Positions 21,614-33,655 of a DNA stretch of 64,000 nucleotides are shown here, piece by piece (the first letter of the stretch is position 1; each line of letters starts with the position of its first letter). Both the position numbers and the translations under genes were made by a program. Source of the DNA: Immersiella caudata (taxonomy: Eukaryota; Ascomycota; Sordariomycetes; Sordariales; Lasiosphaeriaceae); assembly GCA_030512335.1 (NCBI GenBank), contig JAULSU010000007.1, positions 2,914,001 through 2,978,000 on the forward strand, read 5' to 3'. The notes below the pieces were generated by a model. That model made no database searches. It had not been told where the DNA came from and saw only the letters and a list, made by a program, of their open reading frames with translations.

Positions 21614-22848
21614 TGCGCGTCAGCCATCTGAAACTCCAGGGCGAACGCCCGACGTGCGTGAGCAAGCTGGGAAGTTGGCTTGAGGTCGGCCAGTGGAGCC
21701 GAGGCTCTGGGCGGGGGAGGTCGATCGAGGGGCGTGCAGGCTTGACGTTGCGTTGAGGACGGAATCGCGACTCAGCGAGGGGGTCACCACACCACGAACC
21801 TGAACTGTCGCCAAAGAGGCCAATCGGACGCGACCAGGACGAGCGCCCCAAAGTCCACGCTATCTTGAATGGGGCCGCGTCGCCACAAGCCCCGGACTTC
21901 GCGCGGCATTACAGAGGGGCTGCATTGGCGTTTCGACTCGACGTTCCTTCGAGGACGGACGTCGAAGGGAGAGAAGGGGAGCAAATAAAAAAAAATCCAT
22001 CGCTACGGATCCGTAACAAAAGCAAGAAAACGGGTTGGTGTCGCTTTGACGTTGAGCGCTGGACAGCGGGTCCAAACGCGGAAGCCTCTGCGAAACAGAA
22101 AGTCTGCCTGTTACATCGCGTCTGCGGCCCTCCCCGCGCCGCGGTTGACAGGAGCTGGAAGCTTGCCCTGGAGCTCACATCCCGGTGTGACCCCTGCACC
22201 AGTCTAAAAAATCCCCACTCTTCGTCGATCATCTTGGCTCCAGTGTTCGTCCAGTGCTCTAGAATGTTGGCATCCGATCACAAAGTTCAACAATAATGCA
22301 CAACTTCAATTCCTCACCCGCCAACCGACCGCGGGCGGTAGGGAAGAGGGTATTCTCCACAAACTACCGCCCCCCTCCGCGCAGTCCGCTCCTCAAAGGC
22401 CGGATACCGTCCGTGCTGTGCGTAATCGAGAGTCCAGAGCCGTCCGCGCGCTCCCGTGTTCAGAACCATGGACGGCGCGATTCGCCCACCGACCCCCCCC
22501 CCCCCCCCTTCCCAGTTTTTGCGTCGAAGGGGAGGGATTCCAAGTTGTCAGCTGAAGGACGCCACCGGTCTCTGTGATTTGGGGAACCAGCTGCTCTGCA
22601 CGCCAAGGTCACCTTCGCCGGGTGTTGGCGCCTCGCATGCGCTGAGTTGCCAGCACCCAACTCCTGGGATGCCAGAGATAAGGCCATCGCCCAAAGTGTG
22701 AACGTTGGCTTCACTTATCTTCAGCCCACCCTGGCAGCTCCCAGAGCTGCGCAGCAGTCTCTGCATCTCTTGCATCCTTGAACATTCCTCTTTCGCGTAC
22801 AGGTTCTGTTCGCCCTTTGCCATCCTCATCATCACCAAACGCCGCGCA
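21614..22848. other. intergenic region, GC-rich, with a C16 run
   Basis: A 1.2-kb stretch with no supported gene. It holds a run of 16 C at 22493-22508. The right end is the promoter and leader of the gene at 22849. Confidence 0.5.
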
Positions 22849-24008
22849 ATGGAGCTGGCCAGAGTTGATGCGCTGGTCAATGGGCTCGCGGACGCGTTCG
22901 AGTCCGGCCTCGACTTCTATACCAAGTGGAAGAAGAAGCTCGAGTACCAGAACCACTATCGACGCACCGAGGGCGGTTCATGCCCCGCCGCAAGCAAAGA
23001 TGCCGTCAGCACATCGCTCGACATGTCCAGCCATCGCGTCAAAGCAACATACCAGGTAGGATTCGCGCTTATCGGCCCACAGTTCTCTGCTGGTGATGGT
23101 TTGTCTCCCTTACCCCCTGTTCTTGAGATGGATGCCCGCTAATCGCGAGTGTAGAGGAATGTCGCCAAGCTCTCACCAGTGCTCTTGCACAGCTAGAAGC
23201 ACGCGTCAACATGCTTCGCCGGGCACTGTTGTCGACCCAGAGACACTTCATCAACCTGAATGAGACGTTCTTAGCCTCTGAGGGCATCCGCCTCAAGTCC
23301 GTCGCAGCCCTAGTCGACCAATATCAGCGCTTTGCAACGGGGCGCGCCGTTCCCCAGCAAATGCCGATCCCCGGTCGGCCAAGGTCCGTATGCCGGAAGC
23401 AAGACGTCATGGGTCCGCCGCCGCCCCCGATCCGTGTCACTCCGGCCAGAGAGTTTGACCGTGAGACGGCCGTTTGGTCAACCAACTCTGAGATACCGGT
23501 GTTCCAGTCGGAACCGCCATCGCCGCCGCTCACACCCAAGATGGTGCCTGACGATACCGGGTCATATTACGGCGGGGCACTATCAGAAGTCGGCTCACGA
23601 AACCCGAGACGTCCCAAGAACAGCGTCTTCAGCATATTTTGCCCGGAGGCTATGGCCCTCCAAGTTGACCCGAACCGGCCAATCCCAAGCACGTCAAAAG
23701 GCAAATGCGAATGTGGATACAAGTGGAATGTGCCCGAACTGGCAGAGTCGAAGGGATACCTTGCTGTCAGGGACGGCTTTCGGGTCACGAAGCGCTTCCT
23801 TGCGAAGTCGCACTGCGACAGAAGCTCCGATGAGGGGGTTGCGATTGGGCCGTCAACAGACCAGCCCAAGTCCGGCTACGGTTGCTTGCTTTGCATCTCC
23901 ACCGGCCGCACGGAGACATTCGAGTCCGTGGACGGTCTAAGAACACATATCAATACCACCCACCACAAATGGCAGATGCTCCACGACCGCGATATGTTAG
24001 CGACATGA
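22849..24008 (+). CDS. fungal protein with possible C-terminal zinc finger, function unknown
   Basis: Exons 22849-23098 and 23155-24008 (56-nt intron, G/AG giving Glu) encode 367 aa. Residues 1-120 look helical (MELARVDALVNGLADAFESGLDFY, then ALTSALAQLEARVNMLRRALLSTQ). The middle is Pro-rich and probably disordered (PPPPPIRV, PPSPPLTPK). The last third holds CECGYKWNVPEL, a helical VTKRFLAKSHC, and a C2H2-like end: C-L-L-C at about 326-329 followed by H and H in LRTHINTTHHKW. This is the arrangement of a degenerate C2H2 finger with a long knuckle. I recognise the architecture as one seen in hypothetical fungal proteins but know no function. There is no signal peptide or membrane segment. Confidence 0.75.
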
Positions 24009-26097
24009 CATGACGGCCAGCAGATGCATCGGACTACCCCCGGATTGAGTTATCCTCCCGGAGAAAGAGGAGGGTATACCGAAGGAAAGGGGAATCCCGA
24101 CTGACTTTGGACGCTCGGTTACGCCCTCGGTTGCCGTTTTAGGATATCTGCGCTTCAATACTCATTGTGCGACACCCAGCCAGTCGCCGCCAAGACCAGA
24201 ACCGGGCATGAGACTTGGCTCAGACGTGGGACAAGACGTCACATTTGGACATTTTTCTGGGTTCTTCATCTGTCTGCTGTATCTAGCGGGGGTTTTTCTT
24301 GTTTCGCCCCATCTGATTCCCTTTCTCGTTATGATACCCCTCACTATACCCATATCATTTAGGTTAATATCGCTCATCCAAGCCACTAAGATGCCGCCAC
24401 AAGCGCGTGCCCCCATCAGCGAAGCTCTGTGCTTGCTAAGCTCCTCCTCCCACAACTCCCTCTTTGCATCCGCGAATCGTTCTCTCGGAATGAAGGGACC
24501 TGGTAACGCAAGCAATGCGTTCCATGCAAGCGACGGCCCCGAGCTATACCGGCCTCCTCATACCACAGGTCTCTCCAGACTATACATCACAACTTAATGT
24601 GCGGGGAAAGCCCCTATCCCTCCTCGCCAATCTTGGAGGACCCGGCCCCCGGAGCTGTCACAGAGCGCCGAGCATCTGCTGCGCCGTGACAGGCTCAGGC
24701 AAGCCTATCATGGCGTGAGAGTTGCCTGCCGGCGATGTTCGCCGACGTCCCGGCGCAGTCCGTTCTCCAAGTGGCCAGGAGATGGCAGTCGGAAGGACAT
24801 CGGGTGTGAAGCATTTGTGATGAGTCGGGGGCGTTACCCGAGAGGGCGAAGCCCTATCCGTTGTCAGACGCCCGACCCCTGGCAGGATCAAGCCCATTTG
24901 CCTCGAACCTGATACTCACCCACAAGCAGAGAATCAGTGGTCCAGACCAAAGTGTTCAGCTCGATCAGTATTGTATTATAGGTTGTAAACGAGTGATTCA
25001 TGCAAAGTCGCCATGCCCTCCCCCCATGCTCCAACCATTCCATGTTGCCTGCTAGCTGTGCCGTACGAACGTAGGTATTACCGTTAAACGAATGATGATG
25101 ACGATGCTTTGGTATCGTGTCCCCCAATCTATTCCAGTTCGCCTTTCCGGCCCTGCCGTAGCCCAGTCAAGCTCCCAGCCTCATCTCTACCGATGTCCTC
25201 AACCTAGCCTAATCCATGCTGTCTGCCTGTTTGATAGTTCCAAACGAACGGATGATGTTGTGCCCATCAAGAAAAAACAAGCCATGTCCCCAGAACTATG
25301 AAGGAAAGAAAGATCCGAAAAACCAGTAAAGAAGAAACTCCGACCGCTTGCGAGAGAACTTGAAGCCCAGAAAGACGAAAGAGAACACCGAAGAAGGGAA
25401 AGAAACCCTGAGAAGCCCATGTATCCCATTCTCATCTTCACGTCACCGCTTTCATTGTCGCCTTCACCGCTTCACCATCGCTTTCGAAGTGACCACATCC
25501 ACGCCGGCCCACAGCCCGCTGGGTCACCACACCACCCATTTTGTGTACCACGCTCATCACGTGTCACCATTTTATTATCTTCGAGCCTAGATCCCAAAAA
25601 CTCATCGCTTTTATCGGCCCGGTCCCAAAAATCCTAGAAACCCGAAGTGTTTCCGTTTTTCGATCCAGGGGGAGGCCCTACGAAGAGACTCCCCCTATCC
25701 CATTCTTCCCGGATCGTCAAATCTGGCTTCAAAGGTTGGAATCAGCCATGTCATCCATTATGAGTTGAATTTCGAGGCGAGCGGCAGTGCAGTGCGAGAA
25801 TGCGACTAGGTATGAGGCGCCGTGCGTCCTGGTTCGGGCTGGGGATGTAGAGGTGTCGCCCAGACGGGCTCGAAGAAATGTGCATTGGCAAAGCTGGCCT
25901 CGGTGATGAGATTAGAGACATTGGCGACGAGCAGCGATGATGTCGAAGGGAATGGCGCTTGGCGGGAAGTCAGGTTGTTGAAAACCCTGTCGGAGAGGGG
26001 CGAGATCGCATGTTTCCCGAATTTCTTTAAGAAACAAAAACCAACTGGGGAAATTGGAACGAAAAATCAAAGACTTGAACACAAACATACCTTCTTG
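24009..26097. other. long intergenic stretch, no supported gene
   Basis: About 2.1 kb. Small ORFs are scattered on both strands but none has a family pattern, signal peptide or splice support. Minus-strand sequence just left of 26098 may be the 3' UTR of the microprotein gene, since a clean GTATGT donor follows its stop codon. Confidence 0.45.
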
Positions 26098-26518
26098 TCA
26101 GAACCTGCCATAGAATTGGCAGCCCACCACGACGCAGGTGTACTTGTTTGTGACGATGGTTTCGTCGCGGGTGCCGGTGCAGATGGCTTCGTCGCACGAT
26201 GTGACGAGGAGAGTGATGCGCTACAGCGGAGGAGGGAGTTAACGATGTGATAGTAGTTGAGGGGTTCTTTGAGAATGAGGTACTGGCGAGGATTTTTTGT
26301 GTGAAGGGGGGAAAGGTAGAAAGGGAGAAGAGAGGCAGAAAGAGCGCAAGTCTCCAAAGCAGGTCGAGAAATTTTCAGCGCCGCAGAGGGGGTAGTCAAG
26401 AGTCTAAGCCCAACGTGATGACTGGCGTGCTAAAGCAGTAGGGCGGAGATAGCAGAGACTGAACGGCAGTACTTACGTGACCGCACCGGTGGTGGTACCA
26501 CACCTTTCTGGTGCACAT
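26098..26518 (-). CDS. 54-aa cysteine-rich microprotein (Met-Cys type B)
   Basis: Two minus-strand exons, 26518-26477 (14 codons) and 26220-26098 (40 codons plus stop). They are joined in phase 0 across a 256-nt intron with a GTAAGT donor and a cgctgtag acceptor. The product has six Cys at 2, 12, 23, 28, 43 and 48 and no signal peptide. It starts M-C-T-R-K-V-W-Y-H-H-R-C-G-H, then a pair C-x4-C, then a second C-x4-C near the end. The even spacing and the CGH element suggest a small zinc-binding fold; that is inference. The start resembles the 58-aa protein at 15069-15245. The intron is longer than others in the window, so a further small exon is possible. A good donor immediately after the stop suggests a 3'-UTR intron or an alternative C-terminus. 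Confidence 0.6.
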
Positions 26519-29088
26519 TTTATTGTGTTTCCCTTGAGTTAAATAACAACGGGAAATATATTTGGCCCGGAGGCAGAGACGGCAGCGGGTGAGGTGATCG
26601 GCAAGAGAGGTAGTGCCGAAGCGGAGAGCTGAGGCGGAAACGGAAGCGCAAACGTGGAGAGGAGGTTTGCTTTTCTAAAGGCAACAACAGTTCGTAACGG
26701 CAGGCGCAACAGGTGCCGGCGTAGGTAAAAACTCACAAAGTTGGTGTCTCAACTGGAGTGCTGAAGTTGAAGCGGTGGTAGTGGTTGAGGGAAGGAAAGA
26801 ATCGGCCGCTTGAGATAGCGGAATGGGAAACCACCCCAGGTGGCCCAAGCGGCAACGCGCCTTCTTTCGGGATCGAAGACGAGAGCTCCTCGGCAAGGAA
26901 GGAGCGCTAGTTGGGTCTCTTGGTCTTTTCGACCTCGGAGGGATCGGGAAAGGGGGTGAGGACGAGGCAGGTGTTGGGATCCGAAACCATCATGTGGTGC
27001 AGCGTCGCTTCATGTATCGAATCGGAGGACAGCTGTCTTGATTTTTTTTTCAAATATGATGAAGCAGCAAACAGCAAGCTTTGGTGGTCTTGTATCGTCT
27101 CGTCAAGCCTGACTTGGTGACATCTGTTTGTGTGAATGAGGTGGATTTGGAGAAAGCCTTGACATGGGAAAAGCCCGACGTGATTCCGGCCCCCGACGGG
27201 GCAGACCACTCACATTTGTATCCCGTCACCTCCGGCAGCGGGAGCGAGCCGGGGCGGCTTCCATCCCAGCAAGAAGTCCCCCGCCGGAGAGCCTCAATCA
27301 CCGCGCACTTACACCTAGCGCCCAAAGAGCAGCTGATATTATTGCCTGCCCCTCCTCCCTTTCGTTTCTTGGCGGGTGACGATAACGTTGTAAGATATTA
27401 TCCCACAACAGCCAGCAAGACAGAGCACATTCTGATTCCAAACTTAGGTTTTGGGGGACCGACTGAGCACGAGCACCGCGAGAATATCATCCACTCATGA
27501 AGCTGGGGCCACTCTGGGTAATCATCTGCTGGAGCTCCCGGTTATAGGGGGTCGTCAACAGATGTGACGACCAGGCCCAAAGCTTGTCATCTAAGTCATC
27601 ATCTGATAATACACGTCTAAGCTCAAAGTCTGGTAGGACCTATTTGGCTGATGTCGGGGAAGGGCGGGCAGGGGGCAAATCGTGGCGCATGGCCAGAGCA
27701 GAGGCGGCTGCTGCCGGCGAATACTTGGCCGCAGCCCCATTGCCCGTCGACGGGAGCCATGGGGAGGAAAAGGTCCTTCGAGCTCCTGCCAGGAGGAAGA
27801 GGAGGCACGCCCTTTGGGGATGAGAGCCACCTCCACACCTGACAGCTGCCCTCCCCTGTCCTGCCCTGCTCTGCCTGCCCCGTCGGTATAACGGGGATAG
27901 TGTGTGCAAGCCCGCGCGCCCAGTCCGCTGCGAGTGCCCTGTGCGACTGGGGCTTGGCCCCGCCCGCTTCGACGACCCAGACCTTACCCTCTTGAACCGT
28001 ATTTTGTTCGTTCATGCCACCGCGCTTGGAACTAGTGGGGTTTTGCCTTAATGCGACTCGAATATAGCTATCCCGAGCGGAGAAAGAACCTCGAAACCTG
28101 CGAAAGAAGCCTGACCTGTCGATTCCTTGGGAATATCCCCTCTTCCCCCCACACGTCCAATCTGCCACAACTGACCCGAGTCAACTTGAGCTGCCCGCTC
28201 TCGTCCCATCGTGACTTGCCAGGTTTCTCCCCACCCGTGACCTCGGCTTGCTCGGTTGAGATCAGCCGCAAAGGAGCTCTGAGAAAAGTGCCCAAGCTTC
28301 CTGGCCGTTTCAAGAACTCCGTCGAGCTCGGGTTCCGGAAGCTTTGCCCGCAATCAAAAGTCCCCAGATAAGAAGCTGTTTCCTGGGCGGGAACCCCACA
28401 CCGTTTCGTGGAAAACTGGTCAACTGACTGGCGACGCCAATATCCCTTGACCGCTCGTGATTTATCGCCGGTTCCTGATTTGCCTCTGCCCGGCGCCACG
28501 CGCATCGTCCGCCATGATGTCAATGCTGTCCCGGCGTTTGGTGTAAATCTGACACACTGACCTGATCGGCCACCCGCGTCCCGCCAAAGCGATCTCCTGC
28601 GCGCCCTCTGCTATGCCGCGGCCCCGACAAGCCACCACACCCCTGCTACCAAACTCTTAATTCCACCATCCTGCCCACCGCCCCAACCTGAAATTATCAG
28701 ACGAAACCCCACATCACGGATGCATAGGTGCCGAGGCGAAGCGATATAAAACAGCCAGTCAGCACACGGCGGGAAGGATCGCAGGCGGTAGTCGTCGAGA
28801 TGGTTGACATATTGCCAGGCGGTGACTCCTTGCAAAATAGACGCTGGCGGGTGTTTGTAGGGGGGTCCTTGATCGCAATTGTGGTGGGTAGGAGGAGCCG
28901 AATAGAACGCCCGGAAATATGCGAAACCATGCTGTTATAGCACGAACATAGGGTCCGTGACCTTGATATGAAGGGCAACGCCAATAGGTGCCACACCACC
29001 GACCAAGACGTGCGGACTGTCTCGCTTGGCTGTTCTCTCGTTAATGTAAGCGACCATCTTTTTGCGCGAGGGGCGGTTTCTGTCACCA
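26519..29088. other. long intergenic stretch, no supported gene
   Basis: About 2.6 kb. The part next to 26518 is pyrimidine-rich on the minus strand, as expected of a leader. ORFs at 26907-27209, 27623-28168 and 28068-28523 (all minus) lack family resemblance. Sequence from 28935 to 29088 may carry the 3' exons of the uncertain membrane-protein gene to the right. Confidence 0.4.
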
Positions 29089-29766
29089 TCACCATTCCGC
29101 CCACTGTCCGCGAGGCGCGGCACAGAGCATTCCAGAACGGGATGTAACCCAGAGCACGAGGCAGTGTAGCGCAAGCAAGGTACAGCTGCGGCGCCAGCCC
29201 GATATCCAACGGCTCGCGCCGGTAGCTGCCCCCTCATAGCCAGCCATACCTGCCACACCCACACGGACCATGTCCCTGTGTCCTCGGGCGCCGACCATGC
29301 TGGCCGCATCCCTGTCCCCAGGGCTCCACACATCCAGCGCAGCCAGAGTGAAAACGGACACTAGAATGCCAAGGTTGGAGGTGTAGGGCCAGCAGCACCA
29401 GGATAGGCTGAGGAGCTTAATGCCGAGGAGAGCCAGTCGCAAGAAAGAGCTTGACCAAGCGGCGTGATAATGCAGCCAGTGCGAAGCTCGGTACCAAGCC
29501 AGAACCCCGCTATTTCTTATCTGACCCAGTGTCGTTGTGGGCGGAGGCATCAGAAGGGGGGTCGTGATGTTTGCGGGGCTGACCATTGGGCTGGGGCTGG
29601 TGCCGTTAAGGGCCGCTCCGCGCATGCCTATGGTCCGCTCCGGCGAGCGTGATGCGCTACGGGTATACCCGTCATGGCTCCGTGTCAAGGTTAACGAATT
29701 GTTGTGATTATGTCCACGATGGCGCGGGGCGCTTGGCTGCGGGCCGACGGCGACCTGCTTATGCAC
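29089..29766 (-). CDS. uncertain membrane protein, probably incomplete model
   Basis: The minus-strand frame begins with a Ser/Thr/Pro-rich, basic N-terminal part (SRSPERTIGMRG, TPLLMPPPTTT) and then a strongly hydrophobic region (LRLALLGIKLLSLSWCCWPY, LGILVSVFTLAALDV) that would form two membrane segments. After that the frame loses its character, while neighbouring frames look coding: 29209 down has DIGLAPQLYLACATLPRALG and the end at 28935 has KKMVAYINERTAKRDSP. This suggests one or two introns between about 29310 and 29060 and a true stop near 28935. I could not fix the junctions. No family recognised. The given span is the first-frame ORF only. Confidence 0.4.
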   Translation of the reverse strand: MHKQVAVGPQPSAPRHRGHNHNNSLTLTRSHDGYTRSASRSPERTIGMRGAALNGTSPSPMVSPANITTPLLMPPPTTTLGQIRNSGVLAWYRASHWLHYHAAWSSSFLRLALLGIKLLSLSWCCWPYTSNLGILVSVFTLAALDVWSPGDRDAASMVGARGHRDMVRVGVAGMAGYEGAATGASRWISGWRRSCTLLALHCLVLWVTSRSGMLCAAPRGQWAEW

Positions 29767-29883
29767 GATATTGTGTGTCGTGGCGTGGACCGAATGGTCG
29801 TCTAGTCTGGAAGGGAGGTCATCATCTGATGTGGATGTGACAGTGGCATGCTTAGTAGGATCTGATTGTCCTTGCTCGACCAG

Positions 29884-31583
29884 TTAGACTGTAAAACGCA
29901 CAGCGTAAAGACCAGGGAACTGACCTGGAACGGGGGTGCTCGGGGGCATCGGGGAATCCAAGTTCTGGATTCGGCGTCCGGCAAGCCCGATGGGCGAAGG
30001 GCTGGAGCTACCCCTTGTCACTCCATCCAAGCTGGACTCGCTCTTCATCGCGGCGAGAACCTCGCTGGCGCTGGGGCGCTCAATAGGGTTGACAGATAGT
30101 AGCTTCTTGAGCAACTGATACAGCCTTGACGGGAGGTCTGGCCGCTCTCTCCTCTCGTCTTGGAAACCCTTCCAGTCGGTAATCTCGGCACGCAGCATGT
30201 CGATGTCCTCGAGCTCCTCGTGGACAGAGTTGGCGTTGTGGTAGGGTAGACGTCCAAAGCACATGAAGTATAGGATCATACCTAGGGAGAAAATATCCGA
30301 TTTGGCGGTAAAATTTCCGTAGCGGCCAGTCCCATCCTTCTTGAGAACCTCCGGCGCACAGTATGATATTGTGCCTGTCGATCCGGTTGACTGTCGTACC
30401 GCATTCTCGGACTGGACCTCGCCGAAGTCACTTATAAGGCAGGTCAGCTGGCTGCCTTCGCGATTCAGGAGGCAGTTGCTGGGCTTGAGGTCTCGGTGGA
30501 TGTAGTTGGCGGCATGAAGGTAAGCAAGACCGGATGTGATATCCTTGAACAATGAGTATATCTCTTCAAAGGGGAGTCTCCTCTGCGTTGGATGCAGCCC
30601 GACGGGCTTCTCTCCTCCCCCTTTCGACCGGCGGCGCATCTGGGCCTTGAGCTCCTCTTTGGTGGCTTCCTTTGGGATGTCGCCGATCACATAATTCAGC
30701 AAGTCGCCCCCATTGCAGTACTGTTGGAGGATAAAGGCGCATGCTACACTGGGGCCGAAGCGGTTGAGCTTCATGTCCTCCAGCCAAACGTGTCTGTATG
30801 ATACCAAGTTGGGATGGGAGAGCTTTGCGAGCAGCTCGACCTCCACCAGCACCTTTTCTAGCCACGCATGGTCGTTGCCAACTGGAACGCGCTTGCATGC
30901 GAAATGTCCCAAGTGACAGCCATCAATTTCGTGGCGAACAAGCAAGACCACGCCCTTTCCGCCTCTCCCGAGCTCACGTTCTTCGATAAAGAAAGTGCTG
31001 AAGTAGTTGGGGCTGAATGCCTCCCTGCGGATGCGGCTCCCTTCATGTGGAGCTGGAGCGCTGCTCACGAACTCGGCGTCTTGTATCCTGGCTGTGTTTC
31101 CGTCGCTGTCAACGGCTCGCACCGGCTCAACCAGTCGGCGGACGGGGCTCGGTGGGGGGTGCTGTTGCTGCGAGGCTGTATGGGGATGACGCCCCGCCCG
31201 CAGCATGCGAAAGTATTCGGGGTTTACGTAGGATTCGCGTTGATCGGAATTGTCAAAATGTCTTTCGGGAGATGCGGAGCGCAGGGGCTGGTGGCATGTT
31301 GGGCACTCGGTGAGGTCGAGGCCTCGAATCTCGAGTCGATGGGAGGAGGGGTCGCGGACAACGATGGCGTTGTGATGGCGTCTGCATTAGTGTCGAAGCG
31401 ATTAGCTGGTGCTCTTGGTCTATAAACCGCTGTGGATAATACGCAGCCTTCCAGAATGAGACATTTCTGGGGACCTGGAAGCGAAACAACAGCTCTATTG
31501 TTTTCTGGGATTGAATGAGCTGGAAGTGGTATGACGTACAGCACAATCTCACGACCCTCACGGGTGTAAGGGACGAGCGACAT
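29884..31583 (-). CDS. iks1: IKS1-family serine/threonine protein kinase
   Basis: Protein kinase of the fungal IKS family (yeast IKS1, linked to ionic and drug stress phenotypes). Exons 31583-31540 and 31381-29884 (158-nt intron, CT/A giving Leu) encode 513 aa. The intron joins MSLVPYTREGREIVL to RHHNAIVVRDPSS, the typical IKS N-terminus. A CPTCHQPLRS zinc-knuckle-like element follows near residue 40, then YVNPEYFRML. The kinase domain shows LGRGGKGVVLLV, Lys in HFACKRVP, the HPNLVSYRHVWLE block, HRDLKPSNCLL, DFGEVQ, SYCAPEVL and SDIFSLGMILYFM. All catalytic residues are present. Near the C-terminus CCAG/GTCAGT could be the donor of one more intron, changing only the last ~12 residues. Confidence 0.93.
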
Positions 31584-32356
31584 GGCGACAGCTAGTCGGA
31601 AACGCCCTCAGGGAGTTCGATCGACCGTAGGAAAACCCATGCTTGTTGACTCAGCTGCGCGGTGTGTTGCAGAGATTTCTTTGTTCTTGTATGTTGGTCG
31701 TCACTGATGATGGGCGTCGGGGTTGAGGGTGGGCTCATCCTAGTGCGTGCCCACAAATTGGCTTCGGCTGCCCACCTGCGTCGAGCAACAGCGCTGGCGG
31801 AAGTTGCGATTCCCAATGGTCGGTGACTGTGCTTGCTTCTGGTAGCACTCAGACGTAGGATGAGCTGCAAAAACTCAGCATGTTTATTGTGAAACTCCCC
31901 GTCGCCCATAGACTCCTGGCCAAACATATTCACTGCAGGAGAACTGTCTATCCGACTGGCCATTTTCTCCGTCGCCACTCCGCACGAGAACTGCTGATGT
32001 CGGTGTGCTGTGCATTGGCCAATTGCGAATTGCATGGTTCCGGTTCCCCGCTTTTTTTTAACTCCATCAACAGCATGGACCGTGCGCCATCGGCAGAACA
32101 GCCTTGCAGCAACGGCTTCAGTGCATCCGCACAACAGGACCGAGTCGTCGTAGGGAACCAAAGCCGTTGCGATTCACTTCAAGCCACACCCCTCCTTCTG
32201 AATCACTGCCACCGAGTTAGCAGGATTGCCTGTATCCTACTTAAGTGCAGCCATAGCTTCCAGTTCCGCGCTACCCTTTTCCCGAGATGCTCCTGAGCTA
32301 TCTTCCTCGGAATTCGGCGGTAAAGCAGTCTCACCGCCATGACTGGTCGCTCCTCC
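31584..32356. other. intergenic region between iks1 and the permease relic
   Basis: Upstream region of iks1 and downstream space of the permease pseudogene, both on the minus strand. No supported gene, RNA or repeat was seen. Confidence 0.5.
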
Positions 32357-33655
32357 TCACCTCGACAACGGACGACCAAAATCCCCCACGACACCCTTGC
32401 CCCCAGTCAAACTCCCCGGCCCGAAGCCAGGCTGTCCACCAAGGCCGCCTAAAACATCCCCGATATAGTTACTCGGCTTGATCCCCTTCCCAAAAGTGGA
32501 ATCCCAGTCCTCGAGAATGCCCTTCACGATCTCAATCCCCGCGTTGAAGAGATTCTGGATCGCAATGGGAAAGCCATTTTGATGCAGCACAGCCAGATGC
32601 TCATACGCGCTGACCCCCGGCGGTGGCCTGTCGAAGTTGGACCCTAACAAGTGTCAGCGGAAGTCCCTCCTCCCCAGCCCAGGTACCACACGTACCCGAC
32701 CTCATCAGAATCGCCCTCCCAAAGTCAACCAGCCTCCAGATCGCCATCCGCACCAAGACTTCCAAGATCGCGTTGTCCTCCTGCGCCGTCATGCAGTACC
32801 TCCCCATCCCATTTGTGCAAACCCCCGTGATGTTCTCAAAACTCTCACTCAGCAACTTCCCAGAGCAATACACATCGCTCGTCGCTGTATCGCACTTGGC
32901 AACCGAAGCCCCCATCGTAGCAGCCGCTAGGTCCTTCAACGGCTTATACCGCGCCCGGTACTGCGCCGCCTGGGCGTTATCAGCCAGCCGAGCTTTCGAA
33001 GCCAGTGCGTATGCTATCTCGCGCAGATCCTCGATCAGCTCCATCACCTCAGTTCCATATTGCTTAGCTGCGTACTGGTTCGATTGAGACTTTCCGTAGG
33101 GGAAGTCACCGGTGGTGAAGTTCTCGGTCATCTCTCGCGCGTCGAGCTCGAACTGAAGTGCTACCTGAACTGCATATCGGGCGAGGACTACGCCGCCTAG
33201 GGTGGAGTACTTGGTTCACGCCACTGATGCCGCCGAGGAGGAAGTAAGTTGCCGAGAAGTCGAAGGTGGATGAGAGGAGGAACGCGGTGGTGGTGGCTGC
33301 GGCGTTGATCTAGGACTCGCCGGTGGTGACTTGGCAGACGGAGTAATCTGCTAGGCAGTGGGCGTGAGGGAAGAGCATGGATAGACCGGGGGTTGAGATG
33401 TTGACGGCGAGGAGGTTGCCGAGTCCAGAGGCGGGCATGTTTTTGCACCAGACTTCAGCCTCTGGCGCAAACTAGGGTGTTATGTTAACCATAATGACCT
33501 AACCGGGCACGAAGGGGCGCGAGATCGTTTACCATGCTGACAATGAGAACCTTGGGGGCGATTCTCCCGTTTGAGTCCTTGAGCGGAACACTGACAGCTG
33601 CCGCCAGCTGGCATATTGCCAGCAATGCTGCGATGATGTACAACATTGTGACCAT
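32357..33655 (-). pseudogene. purine nucleoside permease (NUP family), disabled
   Basis: Relic of a NUP-family purine nucleoside transporter, a secreted or membrane protein known from Candida and filamentous fungi. The expected exons are 33655-33533, 33471-32696 and 32643-32357, with intact splice sites (introns 61 and 52 nt). The N-terminus is a signal peptide (MLYIIAALLAICQLAAAV); then PKVLIVSM joins FAPEAEVW across intron 1. Family blocks include SGLGNLLAVNIS, LDAREMTENF, ATSDVYCSGKLLSE, GMGRYCMTAQEDNA, GSNFDRPPPGVSAYEH and the end SNYIGDVLGGLGG. Two lesions break it. An in-frame TAG lies at 33310-33312 (minus), right before INAAAT. A 2-nt loss near 33213-33218 lies where GVN-PKYSTLGG should continue. 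The rest is still close to functional, so inactivation is recent, or one lesion is an assembly error. Confidence 0.85.

Noticed and set aside
27623..28168. 181-codon minus-strand ORF
   Set aside because: Low-information Arg/Gly/Ser/Pro sequence; competing open frames on both strands; no splice or promoter support.
29884..29930. Possible last intron of the IKS1-type kinase (GTCAGT donor)
   Set aside because: The nearest acceptor would make a 36-nt intron, too short, and no clear downstream exon was found; the ORF stop was kept.
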